A stretch of DNA of 64,000 bases from NCBI RefSeq assembly GCF_002871795.1, contig NZ_PNHL01000010.1, positions 62,001 through 126,000 of the forward strand, written 5' to 3'. Positions 16,500 through 25,261 of this stretch are shown one piece after another. Below the pieces are notes generated by a model, which saw only the letters and a list, made by a program, of their open reading frames with translations, was not told the origin of the DNA and did no database searches. Within the stretch, counting starts at the first letter, position 1; the number at the start of each line of letters is the position of its first letter. This stretch comes from Brachybacterium sp. UMB0905. GTDB lineage: Bacteria > Actinomycetota > Actinomycetes > Actinomycetales > Dermabacteraceae. Position numbers and translations under genes: made by a program.

Positions 16500-18092
16500 T
16501 CAAGCCCCTTCGTCGTCTTCGGCCGGGTCGAGCCGCTGAGCGCGCTGCCGGATGATCCGCGGCGTCGGCGAGCGGCCTAACGCCCCGTGCGGGCTGGACC
16601 AGGTCAGTGAGCTTCCGGCTGGCGACGAGAAGGGCTCGACCCGCATCCGTCCGGTCTCTTTGCGCAGGTTGCACGCTGCGCACAGCCCTTGGCCGTTGTC
16701 CAGGCTGGTCGGTCCGCCCTCCCGTACTGGGGTGACGTGGTCGATGTGGCGGATGCGGGCGCCGCACCACGGGGTGCGGCAGGTGGCATCCCGCCAGCGG
16801 ATCATGCGAGCGAGCCCCGTGGGGAACGCACGGGCGGTCGATTCCATGGCGATGAGCTCGCCGCTGCGCGGAGCGGTATAGAGCCGCCGAAAAAACGCGG
16901 TGAGGGTGCCGTCGGGGTCGAGATCGTCTTCATCCTCAATCAGGTCGTCGGCGCTCAGGTGCCCGGGCGGGTGACCTTCCAGCGTGTCCACGACGATGTG
17001 GGCGGGCAGCGTCCCGTAGCCCTCGATGCGCGCGCATTCGGTGCCGTCGGCGCGGGCCAGCAGGGCCCGGTCGGTGATGACGATGCCCACGTCCAGACCG
17101 GGCCGGGGCCGACGAAGCGCGCCCGCGTCCTCGCGATCTGCGCCTGCGTCCTTGTGATCCGCGCCGGCCAGCACAGACTCCACCAGCAGGTCTGCTTCGA
17201 GGGCGCCGTGGGAGGTCTGCGACCCCGCGGCCCGCCGCGACCGCGCCCCGGCATCCAGCGCGTTCATGACCGCCACGCCGTCGATCGCTCGCAGCACAGC
17301 GCTCAGGCGCGCCATGCCGTCAGCGAGCGGCGTCAGCGTCACGTGCCGCCCACGGGCGGCCTGCTCAGCACGTTCCCGGGACCGCTCCGGTTCAATCTGC
17401 TGGACAAGAGCCCGCACCTCGGAGCCGAGCCGTCGGCACCCCGCCCCATCCAGCACCTCCGGCTCTGCGGCGAGCAGATCATCGATCTGCGCACAAGTGG
17501 CCGGATCCGCGCCATCCAGCGCACGCATCACCGTCGTGACCTGCTGGTCGGTGACGGCACCGCGCCACAGCTTCTCGAGCAGCTCCGGCATATGGGCGGC
17601 GAGCCGACGCGCCCCGGCGAGAGAACGGGACGAGGCGGCCGGGGAGACACGGCGGGCCAGAGCGATCTCATGCGGGGCTCCGGTGCCCTGCTCGCCCTCC
17701 GGGGCTTCGCGGCTCCGGTCGGCCTCCCGGATCCGGTCCGCAGCCCGCACTTGCCACAGGCTGTCCAGCGCTCCGAGGGCGGAGCGCAGCTGGTCGATCC
17801 CCGCGAGCACCGCGAGCGCCTCCTCCGCGGTGCCGGGTGCGGTGTCCGGCAGGGCGTCACGCACCGAGCGCGTGGCGGTGAATGCAGAGAGCACTGCGGT
17901 CAGCAGCGCCGCGAGCAGTGACCGCGCCTCCGGCGACGCCTCGAGCGTCACGAGCTCCGCGGCCACGTGGCGCAAGGGGTCGGGATCGGGTGCTCCGCCC
18001 GGCGGCGTCGAGGCGTCCCGAGCAGGCCTGTGCGCACTGCGCTTCTGCTCGTCCTCGTCTCGGCCCTCGGGGGCCCGATCGCTCAAGTCCAT
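16500..18092 (-). CDS. DUF222 / HNH endonuclease domain protein
   Basis: 530-residue member of the DUF222-HNH family, which is multicopy in high-GC actinobacteria and not functionally defined. DUF222 covers about residues 60-350; the HNH nuclease is C-terminal, with CRTPWCGARIRHIDHV, GGPTSLDNGQGLCAACN: paired cysteines (zinc), the HIDH catalytic His and the following Asn. I chose ATG 18092 because TACGCT lies exactly 6 nt upstream, the start-site pattern of its neighbours; the frame stays open to ATG 18137. The 135-bp gap downstream (16366-16499) holds no gene I can support. Confidence 0.85.
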   Translation of the reverse strand: MDLSDRAPEGRDEDEQKRSAHRPARDASTPPGGAPDPDPLRHVAAELVTLEASPEARSLLAALLTAVLSAFTATRSVRDALPDTAPGTAEEALAVLAGIDQLRSALGALDSLWQVRAADRIREADRSREAPEGEQGTGAPHEIALARRVSPAASSRSLAGARRLAAHMPELLEKLWRGAVTDQQVTTVMRALDGADPATCAQIDDLLAAEPEVLDGAGCRRLGSEVRALVQQIEPERSRERAEQAARGRHVTLTPLADGMARLSAVLRAIDGVAVMNALDAGARSRRAAGSQTSHGALEADLLVESVLAGADHKDAGADREDAGALRRPRPGLDVGIVITDRALLARADGTECARIEGYGTLPAHIVVDTLEGHPPGHLSADDLIEDEDDLDPDGTLTAFFRRLYTAPRSGELIAMESTARAFPTGLARMIRWRDATCRTPWCGARIRHIDHVTPVREGGPTSLDNGQGLCAACNLRKETGRMRVEPFSSPAGSSLTWSSPHGALGRSPTPRIIRQRAQRLDPAEDDEGA

Positions 18093-18098
18093 ACGGCG

Positions 18099-18104
18099 AG
18101 CGTA
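18099..18104 (-). promoter_or_regulatory. -10-like hexamer of the DUF222/HNH gene
   Basis: TACGCT on the minus strand, 6 nt before ATG 18092, used here to choose that start over the in-frame ATG at 18137. Confidence 0.45.
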
Positions 18105-18186
18105 GGAAGCAGAACCAGCGGCGACCAGCGCCATCATTCGATTGTGGATACTGGGGCGTTGTGGAGGAGAGGTCGCCCTCGCGCCC

Positions 18187-20769
18187 TCACCCCCGCCGCG
18201 TCAGCACCCCACGCCGCGGCGCGATGACGAGCGCGCCCAGCAGCGACCCGCCGATCATCACCGTGAGCCCCACCGCGAGCGCCACGGGCAGCAGCGTCGG
18301 ATGCAGGAACGGCCCGAACTCCTGTGAAGCCCGTAGCGCCGCGAGCAGCCCCGCGGAGGCGGCCGCACCCAGCACGAGCCCCGTCGGCACCCCCACCAGC
18401 AGCACGATCCCCGCCTGCGCGAGACCGTAGCGCCGCACCTGCCCCGGCCGCGCCCCGATCGCCTGCATGGTCCCCAGGTCCGTCTCCGCATCCTTCCGCC
18501 CCAGGGCGAGCGCGAGCAGCGTGGCGAGTACCGCCAGGCACGTCAGCCCCCACAGCAGCGGACGCGCCGGGGAGGGACCCAGCCCCCATGCCGCGAAGCC
18601 CAGCGCATCAGGCGTCGGCTCCACGAGCGGCCACGCGAGCGTCGTGACCTCCCGGGCCTGATCACCCCAGGCTTGCGCCGCCGCGAGGTCCAGCTCCTGT
18701 TCGGGAACCACGATCTCTCCGACGTACCGGCTGGGCAGCTCCAGCTCCTGCGCCATCTGCGGGGTCATCGTGATCGACGGCTCCGCGCCGCGCAGGAAGT
18801 GCCCCGGCACAGTGGCCAGCGGTGTGAAACCAGAGGCGTCGTCCGCGGAGACCCTGAGCTCCACGGTGCCGTCGCTCTGTAAGCGCGTCGCATCGTTGAT
18901 CACGACAGCCCCGGCGGCGAGCGCATCGGCCGCTTCCTCGGCACCGGGCAGCCCGGTCAGCCGCATCGTCTCCGGTTCCATGATCGTCACCTCGTTCCCG
19001 ACCCAGGTGGGAAAGCCCAGCCCCGGTGACCAGGCTCGGTCCCAGCGCACACACTCGATGGGGGCCGACGGGTCCAGTGCCGAGCGGACCGACACCCCTT
19101 CCTCGGGCCCGCACTGCTGACGCGGAGCGGCCTCGAGCAGCGGGCCGTCTTTCGAGATGCTCCACAGCTCGCCGTGGGCCGCGACCGGCATCTCCGCGAG
19201 GACCGCGTGGATCACGGCCTGGTCCACCTCGTCACTGATCGGGGTCTCGATCCCCATCCCGGCCCGGCCGGGCGCGACCATCGCGGTGGCCTGATCATCC
19301 GCATTGGACTGGGCGGAGCCCACCATGATGCTGAGCGCCGTCAGCGCCGCGGTGCAGGCCAGCACCGCCGCGACGGCCGGGACGGTGCGGGCGCGGTGCC
19401 GCCCCGCATCGCGCGCCGCGAGCCGCAGCATCGTCGGCAGCGGCAGTCGCCCGAGCATGGTGTCCTCGCGGCGGGTGCGGGGCCGACGGGACAGGCGCCG
19501 ACGGTCCGCGAGCGCATCCACCGGGTCCTGCCGCGCGACCGCCCGCGCGGCCGGCAGCGCGCAGAGCAGCGCCACCAGCACGGCCAGCAGCAGCGCCGCG
19601 GCGGCTGCGAGCAGCGGGAAGGGGCGAGCGAGGATTGCGGCGACCACCGCCGCGCCGCCCACCCCGAGCAGCCCGCCGGCCGCCCCCATCACCACGGCCT
19701 GCAGCATGAACACCGCTCCCGCCCGGCGCGGCCTGGCGCCGGAGGCGACCATCACGCCGAGCTCACGGCGCATCCGCGTCGCCCCCACGACGAACGCGGG
19801 GGTGACCAGCACGGCGAGCAGGGCGGTGATGCCCACGGCGGTCGTGCCCAGCAGCACCGCCATGATCGCGAGGCGCTCGAGATCCACCGGCACCGGGTAG
19901 AGCTCCGCGCGAGGCGGATAGTTCTCGAGCACGTCCCGGGAGATGACGAACACGCCGTCTCTGTTCAGCGTCTTCGTCTGCGACCAGGTGATGGGCTGCT
20001 CGCCGGTGACCAGGAAATGCCGGTCCACGCCCTTCTGATCTGCCGCGATCATCGGCGCGATCCACTCCGGCAGCGCCCAGGCCTGCGCCTGGTCGCCGGG
20101 GATCACCTGGTCCACGCGGTAGCCGCGCTGCGAGTTCTCGACCGCGCCGGACAGTCGCCCGTCGGTGGACATCCACCCGGTGTCCGGTGGCGCGATGAGC
20201 TGCAGGACCTCCCCCTCGCCCACCCCGGTCGCTTCCGCGGCGGCCTGAGTGAGCACGAGCCCGTCTGCCCCCGTCGGCGCGGTGCCGATGAGCAGCTCCA
20301 GGGTCTGCGCATCCGCCTCCCGCAGGGTCACGGTCGTCAGCTGCCGGGCCTCGAGCGACCCCACCACCTGTGCGGCCTCCGCCGGGCGGGTCTCGCCGGC
20401 GGGAAGATCCAGGGCTGTGGTCGCGATGAGCTCGGGGGAGACCCACCATTCGTGCAGCGTGATGCCGGACGGCAGGGTGCGGGCGAGCTCTTCCGGCGCG
20501 GACGGGCGTGCGGAGGGGTCGCGGGGAACCGGCGGCAGCTGCTCAGGCAGCTGCTGCACGGGACCGCCCACGGTCGAGGCGGTGACGTCTGCGCGCGCCC
20601 CGTCCGGCAGGGCATCCAGGGCCTCTTGCCGCGGCGTGACCTGCGGGGTGAGGCTGCTGAGCAGGACGAGGACGGCGAGGATCGGCAGTGCGATCGTGGC
20701 GAGCATCAGCCCGGTGCGCACCCAGTGGCGCCGTGCATCGCGCACGGCGAGCCGCAGCAGCGGCCTCAT
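18187..20769 (-). CDS. FtsX-like ABC transporter permease
   Basis: Integral membrane subunit of a MacB-type ABC exporter, 860 residues. It has the double-FtsX arrangement: TM1 near 10-35, a large extracytoplasmic domain, three TMs around 300-420, a second N-terminal TM near 450, a second extracytoplasmic domain and three C-terminal TMs. ATG 20769 overlaps the ATPase stop by 4 nt. With the ATPase and a PadR regulator it forms an overlapping three-gene unit typical of drug or cell-envelope-stress exporters. Substrate unknown. Confidence 0.9.
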   Translation of the reverse strand: MRPLLRLAVRDARRHWVRTGLMLATIALPILAVLVLLSSLTPQVTPRQEALDALPDGARADVTASTVGGPVQQLPEQLPPVPRDPSARPSAPEELARTLPSGITLHEWWVSPELIATTALDLPAGETRPAEAAQVVGSLEARQLTTVTLREADAQTLELLIGTAPTGADGLVLTQAAAEATGVGEGEVLQLIAPPDTGWMSTDGRLSGAVENSQRGYRVDQVIPGDQAQAWALPEWIAPMIAADQKGVDRHFLVTGEQPITWSQTKTLNRDGVFVISRDVLENYPPRAELYPVPVDLERLAIMAVLLGTTAVGITALLAVLVTPAFVVGATRMRRELGVMVASGARPRRAGAVFMLQAVVMGAAGGLLGVGGAAVVAAILARPFPLLAAAAALLLAVLVALLCALPAARAVARQDPVDALADRRRLSRRPRTRREDTMLGRLPLPTMLRLAARDAGRHRARTVPAVAAVLACTAALTALSIMVGSAQSNADDQATAMVAPGRAGMGIETPISDEVDQAVIHAVLAEMPVAAHGELWSISKDGPLLEAAPRQQCGPEEGVSVRSALDPSAPIECVRWDRAWSPGLGFPTWVGNEVTIMEPETMRLTGLPGAEEAADALAAGAVVINDATRLQSDGTVELRVSADDASGFTPLATVPGHFLRGAEPSITMTPQMAQELELPSRYVGEIVVPEQELDLAAAQAWGDQAREVTTLAWPLVEPTPDALGFAAWGLGPSPARPLLWGLTCLAVLATLLALALGRKDAETDLGTMQAIGARPGQVRRYGLAQAGIVLLVGVPTGLVLGAAASAGLLAALRASQEFGPFLHPTLLPVALAVGLTVMIGGSLLGALVIAPRRGVLTRRG

Positions 20770-21473
20770 CCCGCCCATGGCATCTCCTGTGCGGCGGCGA
20801 TACCCGAGATCCGGCCGTCGCGCAGCTGGATGGTGCGATCCGCCCAGGCGGCGAGCCGTGCCTCATGCGTGACCAGCACGATGCTGGTCCCGGCGTCGGC
20901 CTTCTCCCGCAGCAGGGCGACGATCTCCCGGGATGTGGCGGAGTCCAGCGCGCCGGTGGGCTCATCGGCCAGCAGCAGGGAGCGCTCGCCGATCAGGGCG
21001 CGGGCGATCGCCACCCGCTGCGCCTGCCCGCCGGAGATCTCCTCCGGGCCGCGACGCGCGAGGTCGGCGATGCCCACGGACTCGAGCGCCGCCTGCGCCT
21101 CCTCGGCAGCGCGACGTGGTGAGATGCCCGCGAGCTCGCGCGGCAGCGCCACGTTCTCGGCCACGCTCAGTGCCGGCAGCAGGTTCAGGTCCTGGAACAC
21201 GTACCCGATCTCATCGCGACGCAGGTCCGCGAGGGCCGCAGGGGAGAGGGCGCCCAGCGCGGTGCCGTGCACCAGCACCTCCCCGGATGTCGGTGTGGCG
21301 AGACCACCGGCGAGGTGCAGCAGCGTGGATTTCCCGGAACCGGAGGCGCCCATGATCGCCACGAACTCCCCGGGCCCGACGGTGAGGGACACCCCGTCCA
21401 GCGCTCGCACCTGCTGTTCGCCGGTGCCGTGGATCTTCACGGCCTCGTGGAGCTCGAGTGCCGGCGTGCTCAT
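20766..21473 (-). CDS. ABC transporter ATPase (LolD/MacB type)
   Basis: 235-residue nucleotide-binding subunit that powers the FtsX-type permease directly downstream. Walker A GASGSGKST near residue 41, Q-loop DEIGYVFQDLNLL, signature EISGGQAQRVAIARAL, Walker B LLLADEPTGALD, H-loop VTHEARLA are all present. LLPALSVAENVALP after the Q-loop is typical of LolD/MacB ATPases. It overlaps the PadR gene (4 nt, 21470-21473) and the permease (4 nt), so all three are translated together. Confidence 0.95.
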   Translation of the reverse strand: MSTPALELHEAVKIHGTGEQQVRALDGVSLTVGPGEFVAIMGASGSGKSTLLHLAGGLATPTSGEVLVHGTALGALSPAALADLRRDEIGYVFQDLNLLPALSVAENVALPRELAGISPRRAAEEAQAALESVGIADLARRGPEEISGGQAQRVAIARALIGERSLLLADEPTGALDSATSREIVALLREKADAGTSIVLVTHEARLAAWADRTIQLRDGRISGIAAAQEMPWAG

Positions 21474-22057
21474 CGTCGGGCTCCCGAGCGCTGCTCAGCG
21501 GACGTCTCAGCGGGCCGGACGCTGGATGCGGGCCGACGGGCCGCGGCGCGCTCGAGCATCACCTCGATGTCATCCAGCCACCGCAGCTCCGCCTCGAGGG
21601 TGACGAGGTGGTGATCGAGCACCAGCGCGGCGGGCAGGTCCGCGGGATCCACCTGCCGACGCACCCGGGTGGCCTCGTGGAGGGCGGAGAGGGTGGCGTC
21701 GCGCTGGGTCTGCACCAGCGCCGTGACGTCCACGCCCGGCACGGCGACGGCGACCGCGAACTTCATGACCAGCTCCTGCCGATCCGGCTGGGTGCGCTCC
21801 ACGGCACTCATCCACCACAGGGAGAGCTCCTCACGCCCCGCCTCGGTGAGGTGCCACAGTCCAGCGGTCGCATCAGGGGCCGACGGTTCAGTGCGCACGA
21901 TCCGGCCGTCCCGCTCGAGGCGCGAGAGGGTGGATGAGGCCTGCCCGATGTTCAGGGGTTTCACCTGCCCGGTGGCGTCGTCGAAGGCGCGCCGCAGCTG
22001 GTAGGTGGTGGCCGGCCCGACGCTCAGCAGGGCGAGCAGGGCGTGATGTAGGGCCAT
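21470..22057 (-). CDS. PadR-family transcriptional regulator
   Basis: 195-residue winged-helix regulator. The N-terminus ALHHALLALLSVGPATTYQLRRAF and the wing-helix GQASSTLSRLERDGRIVR are characteristic of PadR; the C-terminal half is helical with a long dimerisation region. It heads the exporter operon and very likely represses it, releasing on binding of the exported compound. ATG 22057 has a good Shine-Dalgarno (GGAGG, 6-7 nt). Just upstream lie GTAATCAT repeats and a short palindrome that are good operator candidates. Confidence 0.9.
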   Translation of the reverse strand: MALHHALLALLSVGPATTYQLRRAFDDATGQVKPLNIGQASSTLSRLERDGRIVRTEPSAPDATAGLWHLTEAGREELSLWWMSAVERTQPDRQELVMKFAVAVAVPGVDVTALVQTQRDATLSALHEATRVRRQVDPADLPAALVLDHHLVTLEAELRWLDDIEVMLERAAARRPASSVRPAETSAEQRSGARR

Positions 22058-22072
22058 GGATGACCTCCGGGG

Positions 22073-22101
22073 TTACGCGGTAATCATTAGGGAGTAATCA
22101 T
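22073..22101 (-). promoter_or_regulatory. Candidate PadR operator
   Basis: TTAC-GCG-GTAA (22073-22083) is a palindrome, and the octamer GTAATCAT is directly repeated at 22080-22087 and 22094-22101, 14 bp apart. This AT-rich patch stands out in an otherwise GC-rich region, 16-44 bp upstream of the PadR start, where autorepression by a PadR dimer would act. Confidence 0.5.
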
Positions 22102-22165
22102 GCGGTCCAGTGCCCGGACTGTCAACCTGGCCGGCCTCGGCCTGTACACACACCGACACACACGG

Positions 22166-22171
22166 CACGAT
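22166..22171 (+). promoter_or_regulatory. -10-like hexamer of the AAA ATPase gene
   Basis: CACGAT, 6 nt before ATG 22178; it fits the window's pattern at positions 2 and 6 but not at position 1, so it is a weaker example. Confidence 0.35.
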
Positions 22172-22177
22172 GGCCGC

Positions 22178-23368
22178 ATGGCAGCACGCGAACCCATCGG
22201 CCGATCCACCCAGAACCCCTTCACCCCCGGTTTCGGCCTCACCCCCGTGATCCTCGCCGGGCGCGAGATCGCGATCGAGGAGTTCACCGCCGCGCTACGC
22301 GGCGAGGTCCCCGAGGCCCGCTCGATCCTCATCTCCGGGGCGCGCGGCGCCGGGAAGACCGTGCTGCTCGCCGAATTCCGTGAGCTCGCCCTCGAAGCGG
22401 GGTGGACCGACCTGCGCCTGCACACCTCCTCCACCTCCCTCGCCGAGGAGCTGCGCCGCCAGGCCGTCAGTGCCCTGCGCGAGCTCGACCCGGAGGCCGA
22501 GACCTCGCAGCTGACCAGCGCCCGCATCGCCTCGGTTGCCGCTGAGCGGGACATCCGCCGCCGCTACGACGGCGAAGGCGAGGACCTCACCACTGTGCTG
22601 GACCGCCTGGCCCGCCTGGCCGATGAGGACGGGGCGGGCCTGCTCATCACCCTCGATGAGCTGCAGTCCGCGAACCGCGACCAGCTGCACGCCCTGACCC
22701 AGCATGTCCAGGACCTCATCGGCTCCGGGCATGCCGTCGCGTTCCTCGCCGCCGGGATCCGCCCGGGCGTGGATGCGCTGCTGGACCACGAGCGCACCAC
22801 CTTCTTGCGCCGTGCCCACCGCATCGAGGTGGGCAGTGTGGATGTGGGCACCGCCGCGGAGGCTATCCGCCTCACCGTCGCCGATACCGCGAAGTCGATC
22901 ACCCCCGAGGCCGCGGTGCTCGCCGGGGAGATCTCCTGCGGCTACCCGTACCTCATCCAGCTCATCGGCTCGAAGGCCTGGCAGAACAGCGGCGACGCCG
23001 ACGTGATCGAGGTTGAAGATGTGCGTGGCGCCCGCCCCGCCACCATCGCCGCGATGATCAAGAACGTCCACGGTCCGGCGCTACGCGGGCTGAGCCCCCG
23101 TAAACGCGAATACCTGCACGCGATGCTCGAGGATGAGGGCCCATCGGCCGTGGGGGACATCGCCCGCCGCATGGGTATCGACCCGCGCAACCAGTCCACC
23201 TACCGCGAGCGCCTCATCGAGGAGGAGCTGATCCGCCCCGCCGGTCGCGGTTTCGTGCAGTACGCCCTGCCGTACCTCGCCGAAGCGCTGCGGCACCAGG
23301 AGAGCGAAGGGGCCGACATCGAGCCCGACCGGGGCCTCACCCGGTCCCGGCGGGCTCGACGTCGCTGA
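22178..23368 (+). CDS. AAA/ORC1-like P-loop ATPase
   Basis: 396-residue STAND/ORC-type ATPase. Walker A ILISGARGAGKTVLL near residue 62, Walker B GLLITLDELQ near 150, a sensor-1-like FLAAGIRPG, and a C-terminal winged-helix module (SAVGDIARRMGIDPRNQSTYRERLIEEELI) that may bind DNA. Proteins of this architecture are common and mostly uncharacterised; some are toxin-like or mobile-element associated, but nothing mobile is seen here. ATG 22178 was preferred over upstream in-frame starts because similarity-like order begins at MAAREP and a -10-like hexamer sits 6 nt before it. It is divergent from the PadR operon. Confidence 0.8.
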   Translation: MAAREPIGRSTQNPFTPGFGLTPVILAGREIAIEEFTAALRGEVPEARSILISGARGAGKTVLLAEFRELALEAGWTDLRLHTSSTSLAEELRRQAVSALRELDPEAETSQLTSARIASVAAERDIRRRYDGEGEDLTTVLDRLARLADEDGAGLLITLDELQSANRDQLHALTQHVQDLIGSGHAVAFLAAGIRPGVDALLDHERTTFLRRAHRIEVGSVDVGTAAEAIRLTVADTAKSITPEAAVLAGEISCGYPYLIQLIGSKAWQNSGDADVIEVEDVRGARPATIAAMIKNVHGPALRGLSPRKREYLHAMLEDEGPSAVGDIARRMGIDPRNQSTYRERLIEEELIRPAGRGFVQYALPYLAEALRHQESEGADIEPDRGLTRSRRARRR

Positions 23369-23381
23369 GTCTCACCCCGTC

Positions 23382-23612
23382 TCACACCCGCGCGAGCGCG
23401 ACCGCGACGTCATCCTCCCCGCCCGCAGCAGAGGCGAGGTCCAGGAGCTGATCCGCGAGCTCCTGCGGGTCCGACGGCCCTTCTGTGAGCAGCTCTGCGA
23501 GGTCTGCCGCGGAGACAGGCACATGCAGGCCGTCCGTCGCCAACACCAGCAGATCGCCCGGGCTCCCGGGCGCCGGGTCGATCCCGGCACCGACCACGCT
23601 CGGGATTGTCCC
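23382..23612 (-). pseudogene. C-terminal remnant of a PP2C-type protein phosphatase
   Basis: Reading the minus strand, the last ~70 codons give GDLLVLATDGLHVPVSAADL, then a helix and AAGGEDDVAVALARV before the stop at 23382. These are the final two metal-binding motifs of PP2C Ser/Thr phosphatases (DG after a strand; GG-x-D-(D/N)-x-(A/T)-V). The N-terminal ~170 residues with the first metal-binding Asp motifs are missing; upstream codons degenerate and run into the opposite-strand GNAT gene. So this is a truncated, almost certainly inactive gene, filling the 311-bp gap between the AAA ATPase and the GNAT gene. Confidence 0.65.
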
Positions 23613-23679
23613 AGGGGAGGGCCAAGGGCTAGCGAAAAACCCGTGGCGCTCCCCGCCGCCGACGTGATCCACTGCCGGC

Positions 23680-24735
23680 ATGCACGTGACGATCCGTCCC
23701 CTGGACCCCAGCTCCGACCTCGAGCTCGAGCAGATCAACGCCCTCGACGAGGCCTGCGACGAGGACGCCTTCGGCGGGCGCGAGGTGCTCACCGTCGATC
23801 AGCGGCGCGCGCGGCTGAGCCCCTCGGAGTACTTCCGGGCCCGGCGCTTCGTGGCGGTCGCGGAGACGATCGAGGGCGGGCAGAGCATCGTCGGCATCGC
23901 GTCGGTGGAGGTGCCGCTCAAGGAGAATCTCGAGGACGTGTACGTGGGGCTCGGCGTGCATCCCGCGTTCCGCGGCCACGGCATCGGGACCGCGCTGCTC
24001 GAGCAGGCGGTGATCCCGGCGGTGCGGGAATCCGGGCGCACCCGGGTGGGCAGCTTCGGTGAGATCCCGGCCGACGGGGACGCCGACGACCCCGCACTGC
24101 CCGCGAACCGACTCGCCGCCCGCCTCGGCATCGAGCGCAAGAACATCGCGATCTGCCGCACCCTCGCCCTGCCGCTCGCCGACGATCTGCTGGACCGTCT
24201 CGAGTGCAGCGCCCGCGAGAAGCAGGGCGAATACCGCATCGAGGTCTGGGACGACGAGGTCCCCGAAGAGCACCTTGCGGCCTACGGGGTGCTGCTGCGT
24301 CAGCTCGATCTCGACGACCCCGATGAGGACTTCGAGTTCGAGGCGGCGGACTACACCCCCGAGCGGATCCGCGACCAGGAGCGGCGTCGACGCGAGCGCG
24401 GCACTCGCGAGATCATCGCGGTGGCGATCGCCCCGGACGGCACCATGGTCGGCAACAGCGTCATCGACGTCCAGACCACGCCCGGCACGACCATCGGCTG
24501 GCAGGAGAACACCCTGGTCATGCCCGATCATCGCGGGCACCGCCTGGGGCTCGCCCTCAAGGTCGCGGTGCATCGCGAGCTCGCCCGCACCGCCCCGGAC
24601 CTGCAGGCGCTCGCCACCTGGAACTCCCACGTGAACCCATGGATGATCGCGATCAACGAGCAGCTGGGCTACGAGATCGCGCACCGGGAGATCGCGTACC
24701 AGGGCGCCGTGGCCCACGACACCATGGAGACATGA
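23680..24735 (+). CDS. Two-domain GNAT N-acetyltransferase
   Basis: 351 residues with two GNAT-like halves, the layout of mycothiol synthase-like and related actinobacterial acetyltransferases. The N-terminal half has the acetyl-CoA loop LGVHPAFRGHGIGTALLEQ; the C-terminal half has TLVMPDHRGHRLGLALKVAV and ends with the catalytic-side NPWMIAINEQLGY. Both pyrophosphate loops look intact (RGHGIG and RGHRLG). Substrate unknown. It is translationally coupled to the DUF1992 protein (ATGA overlap). Confidence 0.88.
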   Translation: MHVTIRPLDPSSDLELEQINALDEACDEDAFGGREVLTVDQRRARLSPSEYFRARRFVAVAETIEGGQSIVGIASVEVPLKENLEDVYVGLGVHPAFRGHGIGTALLEQAVIPAVRESGRTRVGSFGEIPADGDADDPALPANRLAARLGIERKNIAICRTLALPLADDLLDRLECSAREKQGEYRIEVWDDEVPEEHLAAYGVLLRQLDLDDPDEDFEFEAADYTPERIRDQERRRRERGTREIIAVAIAPDGTMVGNSVIDVQTTPGTTIGWQENTLVMPDHRGHRLGLALKVAVHRELARTAPDLQALATWNSHVNPWMIAINEQLGYEIAHREIAYQGAVAHDTMET

Positions 24736-25160
24736 GCGAGAACCCCTACGCTGGCAAGCCGCTGAATCTGCCGGACCACCACGACCCCGACTGGTGGATC
24801 AAGCAGCGCATCGCCTCCGGCGAGATCGACGTCGAAGGCCTGCTGCCCGTGGTGGTGCTGCTGCGCCGCGAGCATGAGCGTCGCGCCGAGACCCTGATCG
24901 AGCTGCGCGATGAGCGGTCCGTGCGGGAGTACGCCGCGGACTACACCCGTCGGGTCCACGAGGACCGGCGCGAGCACCCGTTCCAGAGCCTCATCGCACC
25001 GGCGTGGGATGAGCAGGACGCGGTCGACCAGTGGCGTGCTCTGCGCGCTGCCCGGGTCGCCGAGTCCGCGCCCCACGGTCCGCAGCCGGGGCCGACGGAT
25101 GAGAGCGCGCCGCCCGCGCCCCGTCGGCGCTGGTGGCCCTGGCGGCGCCGACGCCTCTGA
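24732..25160 (+). CDS. DUF1992 (DnaJ homologue C28 conserved domain) protein
   Basis: 142-residue soluble protein. NPYAGKPLNLPDHHDPDWWI, then a long charged helical stretch with LLRREHERR and RSVREYAADYTRRVHEDRRE match the actinobacterial DUF1992 pattern of a GKPL motif followed by DxxWW. The C-terminus is a basic Trp/Arg tail (RRRWWPWRRRRL). Function unknown. ATG 24732 overlaps the GNAT stop, so the two are co-translated, suggesting a linked role. Confidence 0.72.
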   Translation: MSENPYAGKPLNLPDHHDPDWWIKQRIASGEIDVEGLLPVVVLLRREHERRAETLIELRDERSVREYAADYTRRVHEDRREHPFQSLIAPAWDEQDAVDQWRALRAARVAESAPHGPQPGPTDESAPPAPRRRWWPWRRRRL

Positions 25161-25261
25161 TACAGGACGTGCCGTGGGCTGCCCGGAGCGCCAGCGCCGC
25201 TGAGGAAGCGTCGACCGGTAGTTTTATCGACACGTATCACGACAGGGACTTGGGGGAACAG

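Noticed and set aside
16408..16539. A 43-codon plus-strand frame starting MSRATDALVRVLRQLL
   Set aside because: It lies in the gap before fadH and overlaps the end of the HNH gene; the first 25 residues could be a helix, but there is no ribosome-binding site or family likeness, so I cannot support it.
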